Source: Verrucomicrobiaceae bacterium (GTDB taxonomy: Bacteria > Verrucomicrobiota > Verrucomicrobiia > Verrucomicrobiales > Verrucomicrobiaceae). Taken from it: a DNA stretch of 64,000 nt. Position 1 is the first letter of the stretch. Each line of letters opens with the position of its first letter. A program made the position numbers and the translations under genes. Positions 1-9,473 of this stretch are shown here, piece by piece. The stretch spans positions 78,613 through 142,612 of the forward strand of contig JAEUHM010000019.1 in the NCBI GenBank assembly GCA_016795485.1, in the 5' to 3' direction. The notes under the pieces were generated by a model, which was not told the DNA's origin, made no database searches, and saw nothing but the letters and a program-made list of their open reading frames with translations.

Positions 1-399
1 AACTTCGGCCAAACCTTTGCAAGCCTCTCCGCAGCTGGCATCAACGTCGATGCTGACGCTCTTGGCGTTGCTTTCGGCCTCGGCTACCACGTTCCTCTTT
101 GGAGCGGTGCTGAGTTCGTGATCCAAGCTGGTGCTGCTTATCGTGAAGTGGACTTCGGTTTCGCTTCCAACGATGAGTGGGGCGTTGCTGGTGCCGCTGG
201 TATCCGCTGGGCTCTTACCAACTGGTTGGAACTTAACCTGTTCTACACCCCTTCGTACTTCGACGAGACCGACTATCAGAACGCTGGCTCTGCCAACCTG
301 ATCTTCCGTAACGTGATCTCCAATGTTGACCTGGTGCTCTCCGGCAGCATCAACGACGAGTTCGAGACGATCGGCGCTGGCCTTCGTTACAACTTCTAA
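1..399 (+). CDS. Outer-membrane beta-barrel protein, C-terminal part (5' end outside window)
   Basis: The reading frame is open from the first base, so at least 132 C-terminal residues are visible and the start lies upstream. The sequence alternates polar and hydrophobic residues with many Gly, Ala and aromatic residues, for example GVAFGLGYHVPLW and ELNLFYTPSYF. It ends in GLRYNF, a terminal Phe as used by BAM-inserted outer-membrane barrels. It is probably a porin-like or OmpA/OmpW-like barrel; the family cannot be fixed from this fragment. A strong terminator follows directly, so it is the last gene of its transcript. Confidence 0.7.
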   Translation, partial: NFGQTFASLSAAGINVDADALGVAFGLGYHVPLWSGAEFVIQAGAAYREVDFGFASNDEWGVAGAAGIRWALTNWLELNLFYTPSYFDETDYQNAGSANLIFRNVISNVDLVLSGSINDEFETIGAGLRYNF

Positions 400-429
400 T
401 CCCTTTCAGAGCTAGTCTCTGTAAGTCTC

Positions 430-464
430 AGCGGCATGGAGGTCATTCTCCGTGCCGCTTTTTT
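430..464 (+). terminator. Rho-independent terminator after the barrel protein
   Basis: A perfect outer stem AGCGGCA/TGCCGCT encloses a second stem GGAG/CTCC and a GTCATT loop, followed by a run of six T. It begins about 30 bases after the stop codon of the outer-membrane protein. Confidence 0.85.
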
Positions 465-530
465 GTGCTCATTCAATGATAGCAATCGGGGTGCCGATGC
501 GCTTTCTCTTCTCCGCTCTTTTTTTGGCTC

Positions 531-1589
531 ATGAAACGATTCTTCACCGTCTTCTCTCTTGTCTCCTTGGCTATTTCGCACGCTGTGTTGGCCCATGATC
601 CCGCACCGCAGATGGCGGAGATCGCCAATGCTTGGTTGACCATCCTTGACGATGCCCAGAAAGCCAAGGCTACCTTTGAGTTCGGAGCTGATGAGCGTCT
701 GAACTGGCATTTCATTCCTCGGAGTCGCAATGGTCTTCCGTTGAAGGAAATGTCGCCTCAGCAGCGGCTTCTTGCTCTCGCCCTAATGAACTCGGGGCTT
801 AGCCACGATGGTGCGCGCAAGGCTCTCACCATCATGAACCTTGAGGAGCACCTTTGGCAGACGGAAGGCGCTGCCGCTAAGGATGATGCGGCCAAGGCAG
901 CGGTGCGGCTAAAGCGTGATCCGGAGAAGTATTACGTGAGCATTTTCGGCACGCCTGAGGTCAAGGGAACCTGGGGTTGGAGGATTGAGGGCCACCATCT
1001 TGCCATGAACTTCACGATCAAAGACGGGGCTCTTCTCCGAGCCACTCCGTCGTTTTTTGGCTCCAACCCTGGTGAAGTGAGGGAAGGTAAGCTCAAGGGG
1101 CTACGAGTTCTCCATGTTGAGGAGGAAATGGGCCGCAGTTTGGTGAAATCGCTGACGGCTGAGCAATTTGCTAAGGCAAAAGTGGCCGATGTTGCTCCCA
1201 AGGAGATGCTCACCGCAGCAGATCGCTGGGTGAACCCACTGAAGCCAGATGGGTTGGTGGATTCAGACATGAATCCCGAGCAGAAAAAGATGTTACATGC
1301 CCTGGTGGAAGAATACCTTCGCCGTTTGCGGCCCGAGATTGCTGACGAGGCACTGAAAGAGATTTCTTCATCTGGACCGGTGTATTTTGGGTGGGCTGGT
1401 GAGCTTGAACGGGGTCAGCCTCACTATTACCGCGTACAGGGCAAATCGTTCCTGCTTGAGTATGACAATGTGCAGAATGGAGCAAATCATGTGCATTGTG
1501 TCTGGAGGAGCTTTGACGGCGACTTCGGAGCCGATTTGTTGGGTGAGCACTACAAAGCGGAGCACCAAGGGCAGCCCACGACCAACTGA
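531..1589 (+). CDS. Secreted DUF3500-family protein
   Basis: The 352-residue protein opens with a Sec signal peptide (residues 1 to about 21, ending VLAHD). The rest matches my memory of the DUF3500 family: an early FGADERLNWHFIPRSR block (about residue 50), a KEMSPQQRLLALALMNSGLS block, then GTWGWRIEGHHLAMNF and PSFFGSNPGEVREG, and a late PVYFGWAGELERGQPHYYRVQG and YDNVQNGANHVHCVWR region. The conserved His and Asn residues near the end suggest a metal or ligand site, but the family function is unknown. It stands alone between a terminator and a promoter-like region. An exported location is well supported; the role is not. Confidence 0.8.
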   Translation: MKRFFTVFSLVSLAISHAVLAHDPAPQMAEIANAWLTILDDAQKAKATFEFGADERLNWHFIPRSRNGLPLKEMSPQQRLLALALMNSGLSHDGARKALTIMNLEEHLWQTEGAAAKDDAAKAAVRLKRDPEKYYVSIFGTPEVKGTWGWRIEGHHLAMNFTIKDGALLRATPSFFGSNPGEVREGKLKGLRVLHVEEEMGRSLVKSLTAEQFAKAKVADVAPKEMLTAADRWVNPLKPDGLVDSDMNPEQKKMLHALVEEYLRRLRPEIADEALKEISSSGPVYFGWAGELERGQPHYYRVQGKSFLLEYDNVQNGANHVHCVWRSFDGDFGADLLGEHYKAEHQGQPTTN

Positions 1590-1638
1590 GTGGGCTGGGC
1601 GCTCAGCAAACAAAAACCATAAATACTGATATTTCGGC

Positions 1639-1666
1639 TTGATTAATTATCGGCATATATTATAAC
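1639..1666 (+). promoter_or_regulatory. Candidate sigma70-type promoter for the LysM protein
   Basis: TTGATT and TATAAC are separated by 16 bases in an AT-rich stretch ending about 20 bases before the ATG of the LysM gene. This is only a match to consensus; no start site is known. Confidence 0.35.
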
Positions 1667-1686
1667 CAGTCTAACGACCAGGTTAT

Positions 1687-2985
1687 ATGAATGCCAAAAA
1701 GCCCGTTTTTACATCCCGTCTCCTCACTGGAGTCGTTTTAGCCCTCGCTCTCTTTCCCGCTGTGGCGGTTTTGCCTGCTCAGGAGCCCGGGCAATACGTT
1801 GCTTATTCGTCTTCGCCCTATGGGCAGTGGCAAGCCCCGTCCAACTATCGGCAACAAAGAGAAGTTCACTACTACACGCCTGGGGAATATCTACCGGTGC
1901 CGGGTGCAGTGAATCAACCCCAGCAGAATGCTCCGGCACCTGCCCCCAAACCCACCCCGGCTCCTCCGCAGACTGTAGCCCCGACTGCCCCGCTGCTGCC
2001 CCCCTATGCCTACCCTCCAAATGTCAAAAAGCAGGCTGCTGAACAAGCAGCGGCAGCACCTAAACCTGTGGCACCAGTCCAAGGTGGCCCAAGACCCGCT
2101 GCCAATACCCCCGAGGAAATTGAAGCGCTAAAGCGCGAGAACTACCTGCTCAATCAGCAGCTCGTGGCCATGCAGAACCCGAAAGCGGCTCAACAAACCA
2201 TCCCCGTGCCAGGCCGGGTGGCTTATGTGAAGCATGCCGTTCGCCATGGTGATAGCCTTTGGGGCTTGGCCTTGCGTTACAGGACAACGGTTACAGCCAT
2301 TCGGGAGTTCAATGCCCTCGGGCATAAGGACAAACTCATTGAAGGTCGCGTGATCGGTATCCCTGTTCGAGACCCAGGCGCTGAGAAAGCGAACGCCGCC
2401 TTCTATCAGCCTCCTGCTCCACCCCCTCCGCTTCAAGAAGCTCCAAAGACAACCCAACCGACCGCTGTGGCCTGGGGGAAACACATTGTGAAGCCCAATG
2501 AAACGCTGAGCTTGATTGCTCAGCACTACAACGTCAGCACCCGCTCAATGCAGGTCGCCAATGGATTGAAGAGTCCCAACCGCATTTACGTTGGTCAGGA
2601 GTTGGTCGTTCCAGGCCGTAGCGCCACGGAGGTAGCCGAGGCCGCCAAGAAGCCCGTGCCAGTAGCACCAGCCCCGGTCCATCCTGGCACGGCACCAAAA
2701 GAGCCCAAGGCCAAAACTTCATCCCAAGTGCAGGGAACTTCTGCTGCATATGTCCCACCAGCTCCCCCAGTGAACAGAACGCCTGCGTCCAGTAGCTCAT
2801 CCCATTTGGCAAATCGCGGAATCACTTCCTATCGAATCAGAAAGTCCGACACAATCGAATCCATCTCAAAGTCCTACAATCTGTCTCCAACAGAAATTGC
2901 GGCCTTCAATCGTTTGCCAAACAACAAGCTTCCGCCAGTCGGGGAAGAAATCCTTCTCCCAACTCCAGTGATCGCTTCTCTCTGA
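1687..2985 (+). CDS. Exported triple-LysM protein with proline-rich linkers
   Basis: The 432-residue protein has a signal peptide (residues 1 to about 31) and a long Pro/Ala/Gln-rich segment. Three LysM peptidoglycan-binding modules sit near residues 180-226, 263-310 and 379-428; each starts with a HxVxxxDTL-like strand (VRHGDSLWGLA, VKPNETLSLIA, IRKSDTIESIS) and ends with a GxxxxIP or LPVGEEILLP strand. A short charged helix near 138-160 may be a coiled coil. No peptidase or amidase domain follows, so it probably anchors to or organises the cell wall. The stop codon is 12 bases from the stop of the convergent nuoN. Confidence 0.85.
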   Translation: MNAKKPVFTSRLLTGVVLALALFPAVAVLPAQEPGQYVAYSSSPYGQWQAPSNYRQQREVHYYTPGEYLPVPGAVNQPQQNAPAPAPKPTPAPPQTVAPTAPLLPPYAYPPNVKKQAAEQAAAAPKPVAPVQGGPRPAANTPEEIEALKRENYLLNQQLVAMQNPKAAQQTIPVPGRVAYVKHAVRHGDSLWGLALRYRTTVTAIREFNALGHKDKLIEGRVIGIPVRDPGAEKANAAFYQPPAPPPPLQEAPKTTQPTAVAWGKHIVKPNETLSLIAQHYNVSTRSMQVANGLKSPNRIYVGQELVVPGRSATEVAEAAKKPVPVAPAPVHPGTAPKEPKAKTSSQVQGTSAAYVPPAPPVNRTPASSSSSHLANRGITSYRIRKSDTIESISKSYNLSPTEIAAFNRLPNNKLPPVGEEILLPTPVIASL

Positions 2986-2997
2986 GACGCTCCTTGT

Positions 2998-4476
2998 CTA
3001 TTTGCCAGCCGAGGTCAGAACAATGTTCTGCTTGAGAGCAGATTGGAGAGCCTTCGGATAAACTCCTAGCGTCACAATTGCCAATACTAACACGGCAGCG
3101 GTTGCTTTAGCAGGAAGGGACCAACGCAAAGCGGTGTCTTCGGGCTTGCCTGCACTATAAGCGGCCAGAATCGGACGGAAGTAGTAATAAAATCCAGCTG
3201 CCGCTCCCACAACTGCTAGGCCGACAGCGCCATACCAGCCTTTGTCCACGGCGGCGAGAAAGACGAGCATTTTGCCAATGAATCCGGCAGTCAATGGAAG
3301 GCCGGCGAGTGAAGCAAAAGCGACTGCTAGCGCAAAAGCCATACCTGGGGAGCGCTTGGAGAGGCCCTGAAGTTGAGAAAGCTCCTCAGCCACGCCTTGA
3401 GAACGAAGAACGGCGAGAAGAAGGAAACCGAGCATCGTCATGGGCAGATAGGTGGCCAAATAAAAGGCTACGACGCCTTCTGAACTGATGCCGAAGCGAG
3501 CGGAGTCACCAGCGGCCAGAGCGAGAAGGATGAATCCTGCGTGAGAAATCGAAGAGTAGCCAAGCAGACGCTTGATTTGTGTCTGAGTGATCGCGGCCAA
3601 ACTGCCAAACAAAATGGTGATCACTCCACTCCACAACAGTGTGGTCTGAACCTCGCCGCTGATTTGGCTACCGGTGGCTGTGAGTGCTTGTACAGCCCGG
3701 GTCAGTACAATGAAGGCACCGGCCTTCGATCCCACCGAGAGAAATGCTGTGACAGGGGTCGGGGCACCTTGATAGACGTCTGGCACCCAAACATGGAATG
3801 GTGCCGCTGCTACCTTGAAGCCAAGACCTGCCAAAAGAAGAGCTGCTCCCACGATGAGTGCGGATTTGCTTGTGGAGGCAGCACCCACAGCCTTGGCGAT
3901 CCCTGCAAAGGTCATGCTGCCCGTGGCGCCGTAGATCCAGGCGATTCCGTAGACCAAGATTCCCGTGCTTAGTGCGCCTAAAATGAGATACTTCACACCC
4001 GCCTCAAGCGATACTGCGCTCCGACGAGCAAAGGCTACGAGCACATAAAATGTTACCGTGACTAACTCTAGCGGGACAAAAACGCTGATGAGGTCCTGGG
4101 CGGACGCCATCCACATCAGACCCACACAAACGATCAGAGGGAGTATGTAAAACTCGGCTATCCGTGTGGACGGGCCTTCCGTGCCCGTAAAGTGGGCTAT
4201 GACTGGATCTGCCTCGCGAGCGATGATCAGGGCTGCAAGTGTAGCCACCAAGGCAAATACCTTGTAGAACATCGCAATCGAGTCGATGCGATAGTAGCTG
4301 GCCAGATAAGCCGGGGTATCTCCTTTGGCGAAGAACATGGCCAGTAAAGCCAAGCCAACCAGACCGATGGACAGTTTTGGGATGATGTCTCGCTTCAGAG
4401 TCGGGACGAAGGCATCCAACCCGAGTAGCGCAACTGCGGCTACGGCCAGGGCGATCTCAATGTTGTGAGCAGACAT
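2998..4476 (-). CDS. nuoN: NADH-quinone oxidoreductase subunit N
   Basis: A 492-residue polytopic inner-membrane protein of the antiporter-like family, last gene of the nuoIJKLMN run. It carries the family signature HVWVPDVYQGAPTPVTAFLS around residues 228-247 and a second conserved QTQIKRLLGYSSISHAGF stretch, matching the proton-channel subunits of complex I. Length and about 14 hydrophobic segments fit NuoN. It lies 6 bases after nuoM, so the two are surely co-transcribed. It pumps protons in the membrane arm of complex I. Confidence 0.95.
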   Translation of the reverse strand: MSAHNIEIALAVAAVALLGLDAFVPTLKRDIIPKLSIGLVGLALLAMFFAKGDTPAYLASYYRIDSIAMFYKVFALVATLAALIIAREADPVIAHFTGTEGPSTRIAEFYILPLIVCVGLMWMASAQDLISVFVPLELVTVTFYVLVAFARRSAVSLEAGVKYLILGALSTGILVYGIAWIYGATGSMTFAGIAKAVGAASTSKSALIVGAALLLAGLGFKVAAAPFHVWVPDVYQGAPTPVTAFLSVGSKAGAFIVLTRAVQALTATGSQISGEVQTTLLWSGVITILFGSLAAITQTQIKRLLGYSSISHAGFILLALAAGDSARFGISSEGVVAFYLATYLPMTMLGFLLLAVLRSQGVAEELSQLQGLSKRSPGMAFALAVAFASLAGLPLTAGFIGKMLVFLAAVDKGWYGAVGLAVVGAAAGFYYYFRPILAAYSAGKPEDTALRWSLPAKATAAVLVLAIVTLGVYPKALQSALKQNIVLTSAGK

Positions 4477-4482
4477 AAGGGA

Positions 4483-5955
4483 TTAGTTGGCTGCGGTGAC
4501 AAACATCCCATGGATCAGACCGGTCAGGAACCCTGGGTAACATCCTGCCACCAACAAGACGACGGCTAACAGGACAAAAGGCAGTCTCTGACTGGAAACC
4601 AGATCGCTCATGAAGAGCCCAGACGACGGCTTGCCAAAAAAGAGCTTCCGGTAGGCACGCAGCATATAAACGGCCGACATCACGACTCCCCAGAGCCCAA
4701 AGATGGTCGCCCAGTGGATGTTTTTGAGGCCAGAAGTGAGGGAACCTACTGAAGGATCGAACGTTCCAACGAAGACCATCACTTCACCGGCAAAGTTGGC
4801 GAGCCCGGGAAGGCCAATTGAGGCAAAAGCACCGAAGGCGAACATCAACGAAAGGAACGGGGCATTCGCGGCCAAGCCACCCAGCTTGTCGAACTGGAGA
4901 GTGCCCAACTGATTCCGCAACTTGCCGCAGATGGCGAACAGCAGAGCAATCGAAATGCCATGCGCAAACATCAGCAGCACGACACCGTTGAGGGCGATCT
5001 GACTTCCCGCAGCAAGGCCGAGGAACAAATAACCCATGTGCATCACGGAGGAGTTCCCTAGAAGCGTGTCCAGTCGATCTTGATGAATCGTGACAAGGCC
5101 GATGACGATGATGTTGCCCACCAGCATGAGCAGCAAAGCATTCTGGACCCACTCAAGCTTGGCACCCAACGGCAGCAGCGGCAGCGCGACTTTGATCAAG
5201 CCGTAGAGACCAAACTTCTTCAATACACCAGCGTGCAGCATGGCCACTGGTGTCGGAGCAGAAGCATAAGCCGGAGCTGCCCAACTGTGCATGGGGAACA
5301 AGCTCACTAATGTGCCGAAACCGATCAGTAGGATGAAGAAAATCCAGCCCTGGGTGGCTGCGGGAAGCTTCACGTTTGCTGCGGCTTGCGTAAGATAACC
5401 GAGGTCAAAAGTAGCGCCCTGACCGATGTAGATGACCAGAGCTGCAAGACCAGCGAGCAAGATCAAACTTCCGACTCCAAGATAAACAGTGATCTTCCAC
5501 GCGATGCCACGACGAGTGGTAGCGTCTCCGTGGCCATGAATGGCGATCATCAGGAGCGTGGGGATCAGCGCCAGCTCGTGGAAGCCATACATGAAGAACA
5601 AATCGGTGCTGAGGAATGCTCCGAGCGCTCCGCCACTGATGAGAAGCGATGCAGTGTAGTAGATCGCAGGCTTGTCGATGATCTGCCAAATAGCGGCCAA
5701 CGTCACCAGCACGGTGAGCAGAAGCATGATGGCGCTCAAGCCATCAAGTCCGACAGAAAATGCAATCTTCGGAGTATCCAACACCACTCGGGAAGAGGCC
5801 AGAGTCTTGCCTTGCTGAAGCAACGCCAGAGCCGCGCCACCGAGCAGTAAGTTGATCAGTGCCACAGATCGCCCAACAAGCCGGGCAGGAGCGCCGAAGC
5901 CAATCAGTGCGGCTCCGAGCAATGGCAGGAGAATGATGATTTCCAGGAGGCTCAT
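4483..5955 (-). CDS. nuoM: NADH-quinone oxidoreductase subunit M
   Basis: A 490-residue antiporter-like subunit of the complex I membrane arm. Identifying features are the conserved FMYGFHELALIPT segment with the functional Glu in the fifth helix region, the FPMHSWAAPAYASAPTPVAM loop and the DRLDTLLGNSSVMHMGY stretch. In many NuoM proteins the loop reads LPxAHxEAPT; here it is SWAAPAYASAPT, a mild variant. Its ATG overlaps the nuoL stop by 4 bases (ATGA), which indicates translational coupling. Confidence 0.95.
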   Translation of the reverse strand: MSLLEIIILLPLLGAALIGFGAPARLVGRSVALINLLLGGAALALLQQGKTLASSRVVLDTPKIAFSVGLDGLSAIMLLLTVLVTLAAIWQIIDKPAIYYTASLLISGGALGAFLSTDLFFMYGFHELALIPTLLMIAIHGHGDATTRRGIAWKITVYLGVGSLILLAGLAALVIYIGQGATFDLGYLTQAAANVKLPAATQGWIFFILLIGFGTLVSLFPMHSWAAPAYASAPTPVAMLHAGVLKKFGLYGLIKVALPLLPLGAKLEWVQNALLLMLVGNIIVIGLVTIHQDRLDTLLGNSSVMHMGYLFLGLAAGSQIALNGVVLLMFAHGISIALLFAICGKLRNQLGTLQFDKLGGLAANAPFLSLMFAFGAFASIGLPGLANFAGEVMVFVGTFDPSVGSLTSGLKNIHWATIFGLWGVVMSAVYMLRAYRKLFFGKPSSGLFMSDLVSSQRLPFVLLAVVLLVAGCYPGFLTGLIHGMFVTAAN

Positions 5956-7898
5956 CGTGTCATCAAATAAATCGCCAGAATCAGGCCGGCACCAAAAACA
6001 AACCCATAGCCCTGGAGTTGGCCGGACTGCAGACTGCGTGCGGTGCGGCCCACCCTGCAGGCCACAGCGGTAGGGAGCCTCGCCGCGAGGCCGTCAGCAA
6101 AAATGGTATCCATCGCGGTGACAATCCAAGCTAGGCGGTCCTGGAAGATCTTCACGATCATGGCGTAGATTTGGTCTATGTAGAAGCGGTTGGCAAAGAG
6201 AGGGATATTGAGAGGGTCCTTGTCCTTGCCCCAGTAAAGCTTCAGTCCAGCCAGCGCACCAAGGACGAACACTCCGATGGAAAGACCCATGACTAGGCCT
6301 GCACCATCTCCATGGGGACCGTGTGGCTTGAGCGCTTTGAGTTTCTCAGCCACGGGGCCGTAACCTGAAAGGATGCTGAAGGCCGCCAAGAGCATAAGTG
6401 GCACCAGCATCACCATAGGTGCCTCGTGAGCGTGATTTGCACCCTCACCGCGTGCCTTCCCGAAGAACGTCACCACCACGCAGCGCGTCATGTAGAATGA
6501 GGTGAGGAACGCCGTGATGACTCCAATCGTCAGTAGGCCCCAGCACTCGTGCTTTGCTGCCAAAAGAATCTCTTCCTTGGAGAAGAAACCGCTCATGAAA
6601 GGCATGCCCATCAAAGCAAGCGTGCCGATGGCAAATGTAACGAACGTCATGGGCGTTTTGTCCTTCAGACCGCCCATTTTCCAAATGTCCTGCTCGTGAT
6701 GGCAGGCGTAGATCACAGCACCCGCGCCGAGGAAGAGAAGGGCCTTGAAGAACGCGTGCGTGTAGAGGTGAAACATGCCCGCCTCACCCGCATGAAGTCC
6801 AACAGACATCACCATGTAACCAAGTTGGGAAAGAGTGGAGTAAGCCAGGATGCGCTTGATGTCATTTTGCTGAACGGCCATCAGTGCGGCAAGTAAGGCA
6901 GTGATTCCACCAGTCCAGGCAATGACGTCCATAGCCAGAGGAGACGCCGCGATCACTACTTGAGCCCTTACGAGCATGTAAACGCCAGCCGCCACCATCG
7001 TTGCTGCGTGAATGAGCGCTGACACCGGAGTGGGGCCTTCCATGGCATCAGGTAGCCAAACATGCAGTGGCACCTGGGCGCTTTTGCCGACTGCACCCAT
7101 GAAGATGCCGAGCGCGGCGAGAGTGAGCAACCAACCCGGAATGCTTGAACTCGATGACTTGGGGTAAGTGGTAGCCAGCGTGCTGAAGCGGATGTCGCCC
7201 GTGTAGTCAGCACCTTCTGTCGTCACGGCCGTGGGGGAGTTTGCCATTTTGGTGGCAAGCAATTGTTCCGGTGCCGCAAGCGCGTGCGTTGTAGTTGGCT
7301 TGTCCGAGATCGTTCCGACAAAACTAAGTGCCCAGACACACAGAATGCCGATCATGAATCCGAAATCGCCAATGCGGTTGGTCATGAAAGCCTTGTTTGC
7401 GGCGTCTGCGGCCTCCGGTTTCTTGAACCAGTGGCCGATGAGCAGATAGGAACTCAAGCCCACAAGCTCCCAGAACACGAACATCATGACAAAGTGACTG
7501 CTGAGCACGATGCCAGTCATGGAGAACATGAACAGCGATAGCGCCCCGAAGAACCGAGGCCGCGCATCATCCTCCTTCATGTATGCGGTCGAATAAAGAT
7601 GAACCAGAAAGCCAATGAAGGTCACAATGAACATCATGCCGATGGCTTGCTTGTCCAAAATGTAACCAAAGTCGGCCTTGAGCCCCGGAAGGTTCAAGAA
7701 GGGGAGTAGCATGCCTTCCATGCTGTCACCCGATGGCGGAGAGAGAAGCAACCTCACACTGCAAATGAGGCAGATGATTGCGGAACCGAGCGAGACGTAA
7801 ACGGAAGCCTCACGAAGCAGTTTGTGCAGAAGCAAAATGGTCAGCGCTGAGAACAGCGGCAGGAGAAGAAGGACTTTGGCAGTGAGTTCGTAGTTCAT
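5952..7898 (-). CDS. nuoL: NADH-quinone oxidoreductase subunit L
   Basis: A 648-residue protein and the largest membrane subunit of complex I, with the long lateral helix that NuoL adds after the antiporter core. Conserved blocks include FVFWELVGLSSYLLIGHW (the Glu of the proton path), HVWLPDAMEGPTPVSALIH and QNDIKRILAYSTLSQLGYM. About 600-700 residues is normal for NuoL. The Lys-containing lateral helix is not obvious by eye, but the C-terminal region has the expected extra hydrophobic helices ending near GLILAIYLMTR. It follows nuoK by 15 bases. Confidence 0.95.
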   Translation of the reverse strand: MNYELTAKVLLLLPLFSALTILLLHKLLREASVYVSLGSAIICLICSVRLLLSPPSGDSMEGMLLPFLNLPGLKADFGYILDKQAIGMMFIVTFIGFLVHLYSTAYMKEDDARPRFFGALSLFMFSMTGIVLSSHFVMMFVFWELVGLSSYLLIGHWFKKPEAADAANKAFMTNRIGDFGFMIGILCVWALSFVGTISDKPTTTHALAAPEQLLATKMANSPTAVTTEGADYTGDIRFSTLATTYPKSSSSSIPGWLLTLAALGIFMGAVGKSAQVPLHVWLPDAMEGPTPVSALIHAATMVAAGVYMLVRAQVVIAASPLAMDVIAWTGGITALLAALMAVQQNDIKRILAYSTLSQLGYMVMSVGLHAGEAGMFHLYTHAFFKALLFLGAGAVIYACHHEQDIWKMGGLKDKTPMTFVTFAIGTLALMGMPFMSGFFSKEEILLAAKHECWGLLTIGVITAFLTSFYMTRCVVVTFFGKARGEGANHAHEAPMVMLVPLMLLAAFSILSGYGPVAEKLKALKPHGPHGDGAGLVMGLSIGVFVLGALAGLKLYWGKDKDPLNIPLFANRFYIDQIYAMIVKIFQDRLAWIVTAMDTIFADGLAARLPTAVACRVGRTARSLQSGQLQGYGFVFGAGLILAIYLMTR

Positions 7899-7913
7899 GC
7901 GTGCTTCCTGGCC

Positions 7914-8231
7914 TCAACCTTGCAACTTGGTGACAGTGGTTACGTCCACGCTCTGGCGGGCGCGATACAGGGCCACGATGATGGCCAGCCCAACCGCCAC
8001 TTCTGCGGCTGCCACAGTTATCGTGAAGAAAACGAGCGCCTGAGCGTGATAATCGGGCAGGCCGTCATGCAGGTGAAAACGAGAAAAAGCAACCAAGGTG
8101 AGGTTTGCCGCGCTCAACATCATCTCCAAGCACATATAAATGGTGAGGATGTTCCGGCGGGCCACGACTCCGGCCAGTCCGATGGCGAAAAGCATCGCTG
8201 CTACTACGAGGTAATGATTGAGCGTGATCAT
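7914..8231 (-). CDS. nuoK: NADH-quinone oxidoreductase subunit K
   Basis: The 105-residue, three-helix protein is full length for NuoK. The two buried glutamates needed for proton transfer are visible: E36 in YMCLEMMLSAANL and E77 in VAAAEVAVGLAI. It starts 4 bases after nuoJ ends and is part of the nuoIJKLMN operon. Confidence 0.96.
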   Translation of the reverse strand: MITLNHYLVVAAMLFAIGLAGVVARRNILTIYMCLEMMLSAANLTLVAFSRFHLHDGLPDYHAQALVFFTITVAAAEVAVGLAIIVALYRARQSVDVTTVTKLQG

Positions 8232-8235
8232 CCGG

Positions 8236-8844
8236 CTAGGCTCCTTTGCTTTCCTCCTTGGCAGTGTCCCGGCGGCTCAGGACCACCACTCCCACCGTTC
8301 CTACCAACAAGAGCAATCCCATCATTTGTAAGTGAAGGGGATACTGATCAAAAAGCGTCTGGCCCATAAGGGCTGTGTCAGGAAGTTTGCCCGCATCGAG
8401 ATCTTTTCGGATCATTTGCATGGAGTGCAGCGGGTGATTTTTGTCCTTGGCCGCAGTGGATGCAGCAGAGATGTCTAGAGGCTTGTCATCGAGCTTCGTC
8501 TTGGCCAGCGGGAAACTGCCAGCCATGGAAGTGAGCTGAAGCGTTAAAACCGCCGCGAGGATCATTCCACCCACCACTGCGGTGAGGCGTTGGCCTTTTT
8601 TTTCCTCTTCCTTGATGTCCAGCAGCATGATGATGAACAGGAAAAGCACCATCACTGCACCTGCGTAAACCAGCACCTGAATGGTTCCGATTAAATAGGC
8701 ATCCAGGGTGACAAAAAGCGCTGCGAGCCCGGAGAAGCACATCACCAAAGAGAGCGCGCTTGCCACTGGGTTGCGTGCCAGCACCACCAATAGGCCAAAA
8801 CCGAGGGTGATGAACGCGAGGAGGTAAAAGAGCGGCGCGGGCAC
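8236..8844 (-). CDS. nuoJ: NADH-quinone oxidoreductase subunit J
   Basis: A 202-residue membrane protein with five hydrophobic helices. The third helix carries the conserved YAGAVMVLFLFIIMLLDI stretch that contains the pi-bulge of NuoJ. A hydrophilic segment (about residues 110-165) between helices four and five is longer than in Escherichia coli. It sits between nuoI (42-base gap) and nuoK (4-base gap). Confidence 0.94.
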   Translation of the reverse strand: MPAPLFYLLAFITLGFGLLVVLARNPVASALSLVMCFSGLAALFVTLDAYLIGTIQVLVYAGAVMVLFLFIIMLLDIKEEEKKGQRLTAVVGGMILAAVLTLQLTSMAGSFPLAKTKLDDKPLDISAASTAAKDKNHPLHSMQMIRKDLDAGKLPDTALMGQTLFDQYPLHLQMMGLLLLVGTVGVVVLSRRDTAKEESKGA

Positions 8845-8886
8845 GGTTGGTTTAAGATTTATGATTCTTCCGTCTACAATCCAAAC

Positions 8887-9420
8887 TCACTTCAGTTCGT
8901 TCCACTTGTTGACGAGTCCAACTCTCACCCCACCGAGTTCATAGAGTTTCTCTTTGTTGTGGACCATCTCGGCACGGCTTTCACCTGTGATGGCGTAATC
9001 TTTTCTCAGGAAAATGGCCTGCTCTGGGCAAACCTCCTCGCACATGCCGCAGTAGATGCAGCGGATCATGTCGATGTCGAACTCCTTGGGCCGCTTCTCC
9101 ACTTTGGCCCAGGGATCACTGGATGGGATTTCCCCAGGGATAATCTTGATGGCCTTCGGAGGGCAGATGAACTCGCACAACTGACAGCTTACGCAGCGCT
9201 CACGGCCGTGCTCGTCGGTAACGAGCGTAGGTGCTCCACGATACCAGTCAGGCAGATGTGCATCCCACTTTTCCTCGGGATACTGCATCACTACCTTCGT
9301 CTTGCCTTTGAGCATTCGAACGGCGTGCCCGAGGGTGATCTTCAATCCCTTCCACAGCGTGGAAAGGAAAAGCTTCTCGTGCCAGGCGAGCTTGGGACGT
9401 TGGACAACAATTGTGGCCAT
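8887..9420 (-). CDS. nuoI: NADH-quinone oxidoreductase subunit I (two 4Fe-4S clusters)
   Basis: The 177-residue protein is the ferredoxin-like subunit that carries electrons through the peripheral arm. Two ligand sets are visible, CVSCQLCEFICPP and CIYCGMCEEVCPE, each a CxxCxxCxxxCP motif. The ATG at 9420 (MATIVVQRPK) was chosen because the in-frame extension to 9549 runs through the Rex-type palindrome and has no family similarity. No clear Shine-Dalgarno sequence precedes it. It is the first gene of the operon. The genes nuoA, B, C, E, F, G and H are not in this window. Confidence 0.93.
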   Translation of the reverse strand: MATIVVQRPKLAWHEKLFLSTLWKGLKITLGHAVRMLKGKTKVVMQYPEEKWDAHLPDWYRGAPTLVTDEHGRERCVSCQLCEFICPPKAIKIIPGEIPSSDPWAKVEKRPKEFDIDMIRCIYCGMCEEVCPEQAIFLRKDYAITGESRAEMVHNKEKLYELGGVRVGLVNKWNELK

Positions 9421-9473
9421 GCGGAGGTGTAACGTTTGACTATGGCGGCCCGAAACTTGCGGGCAACCGTTAC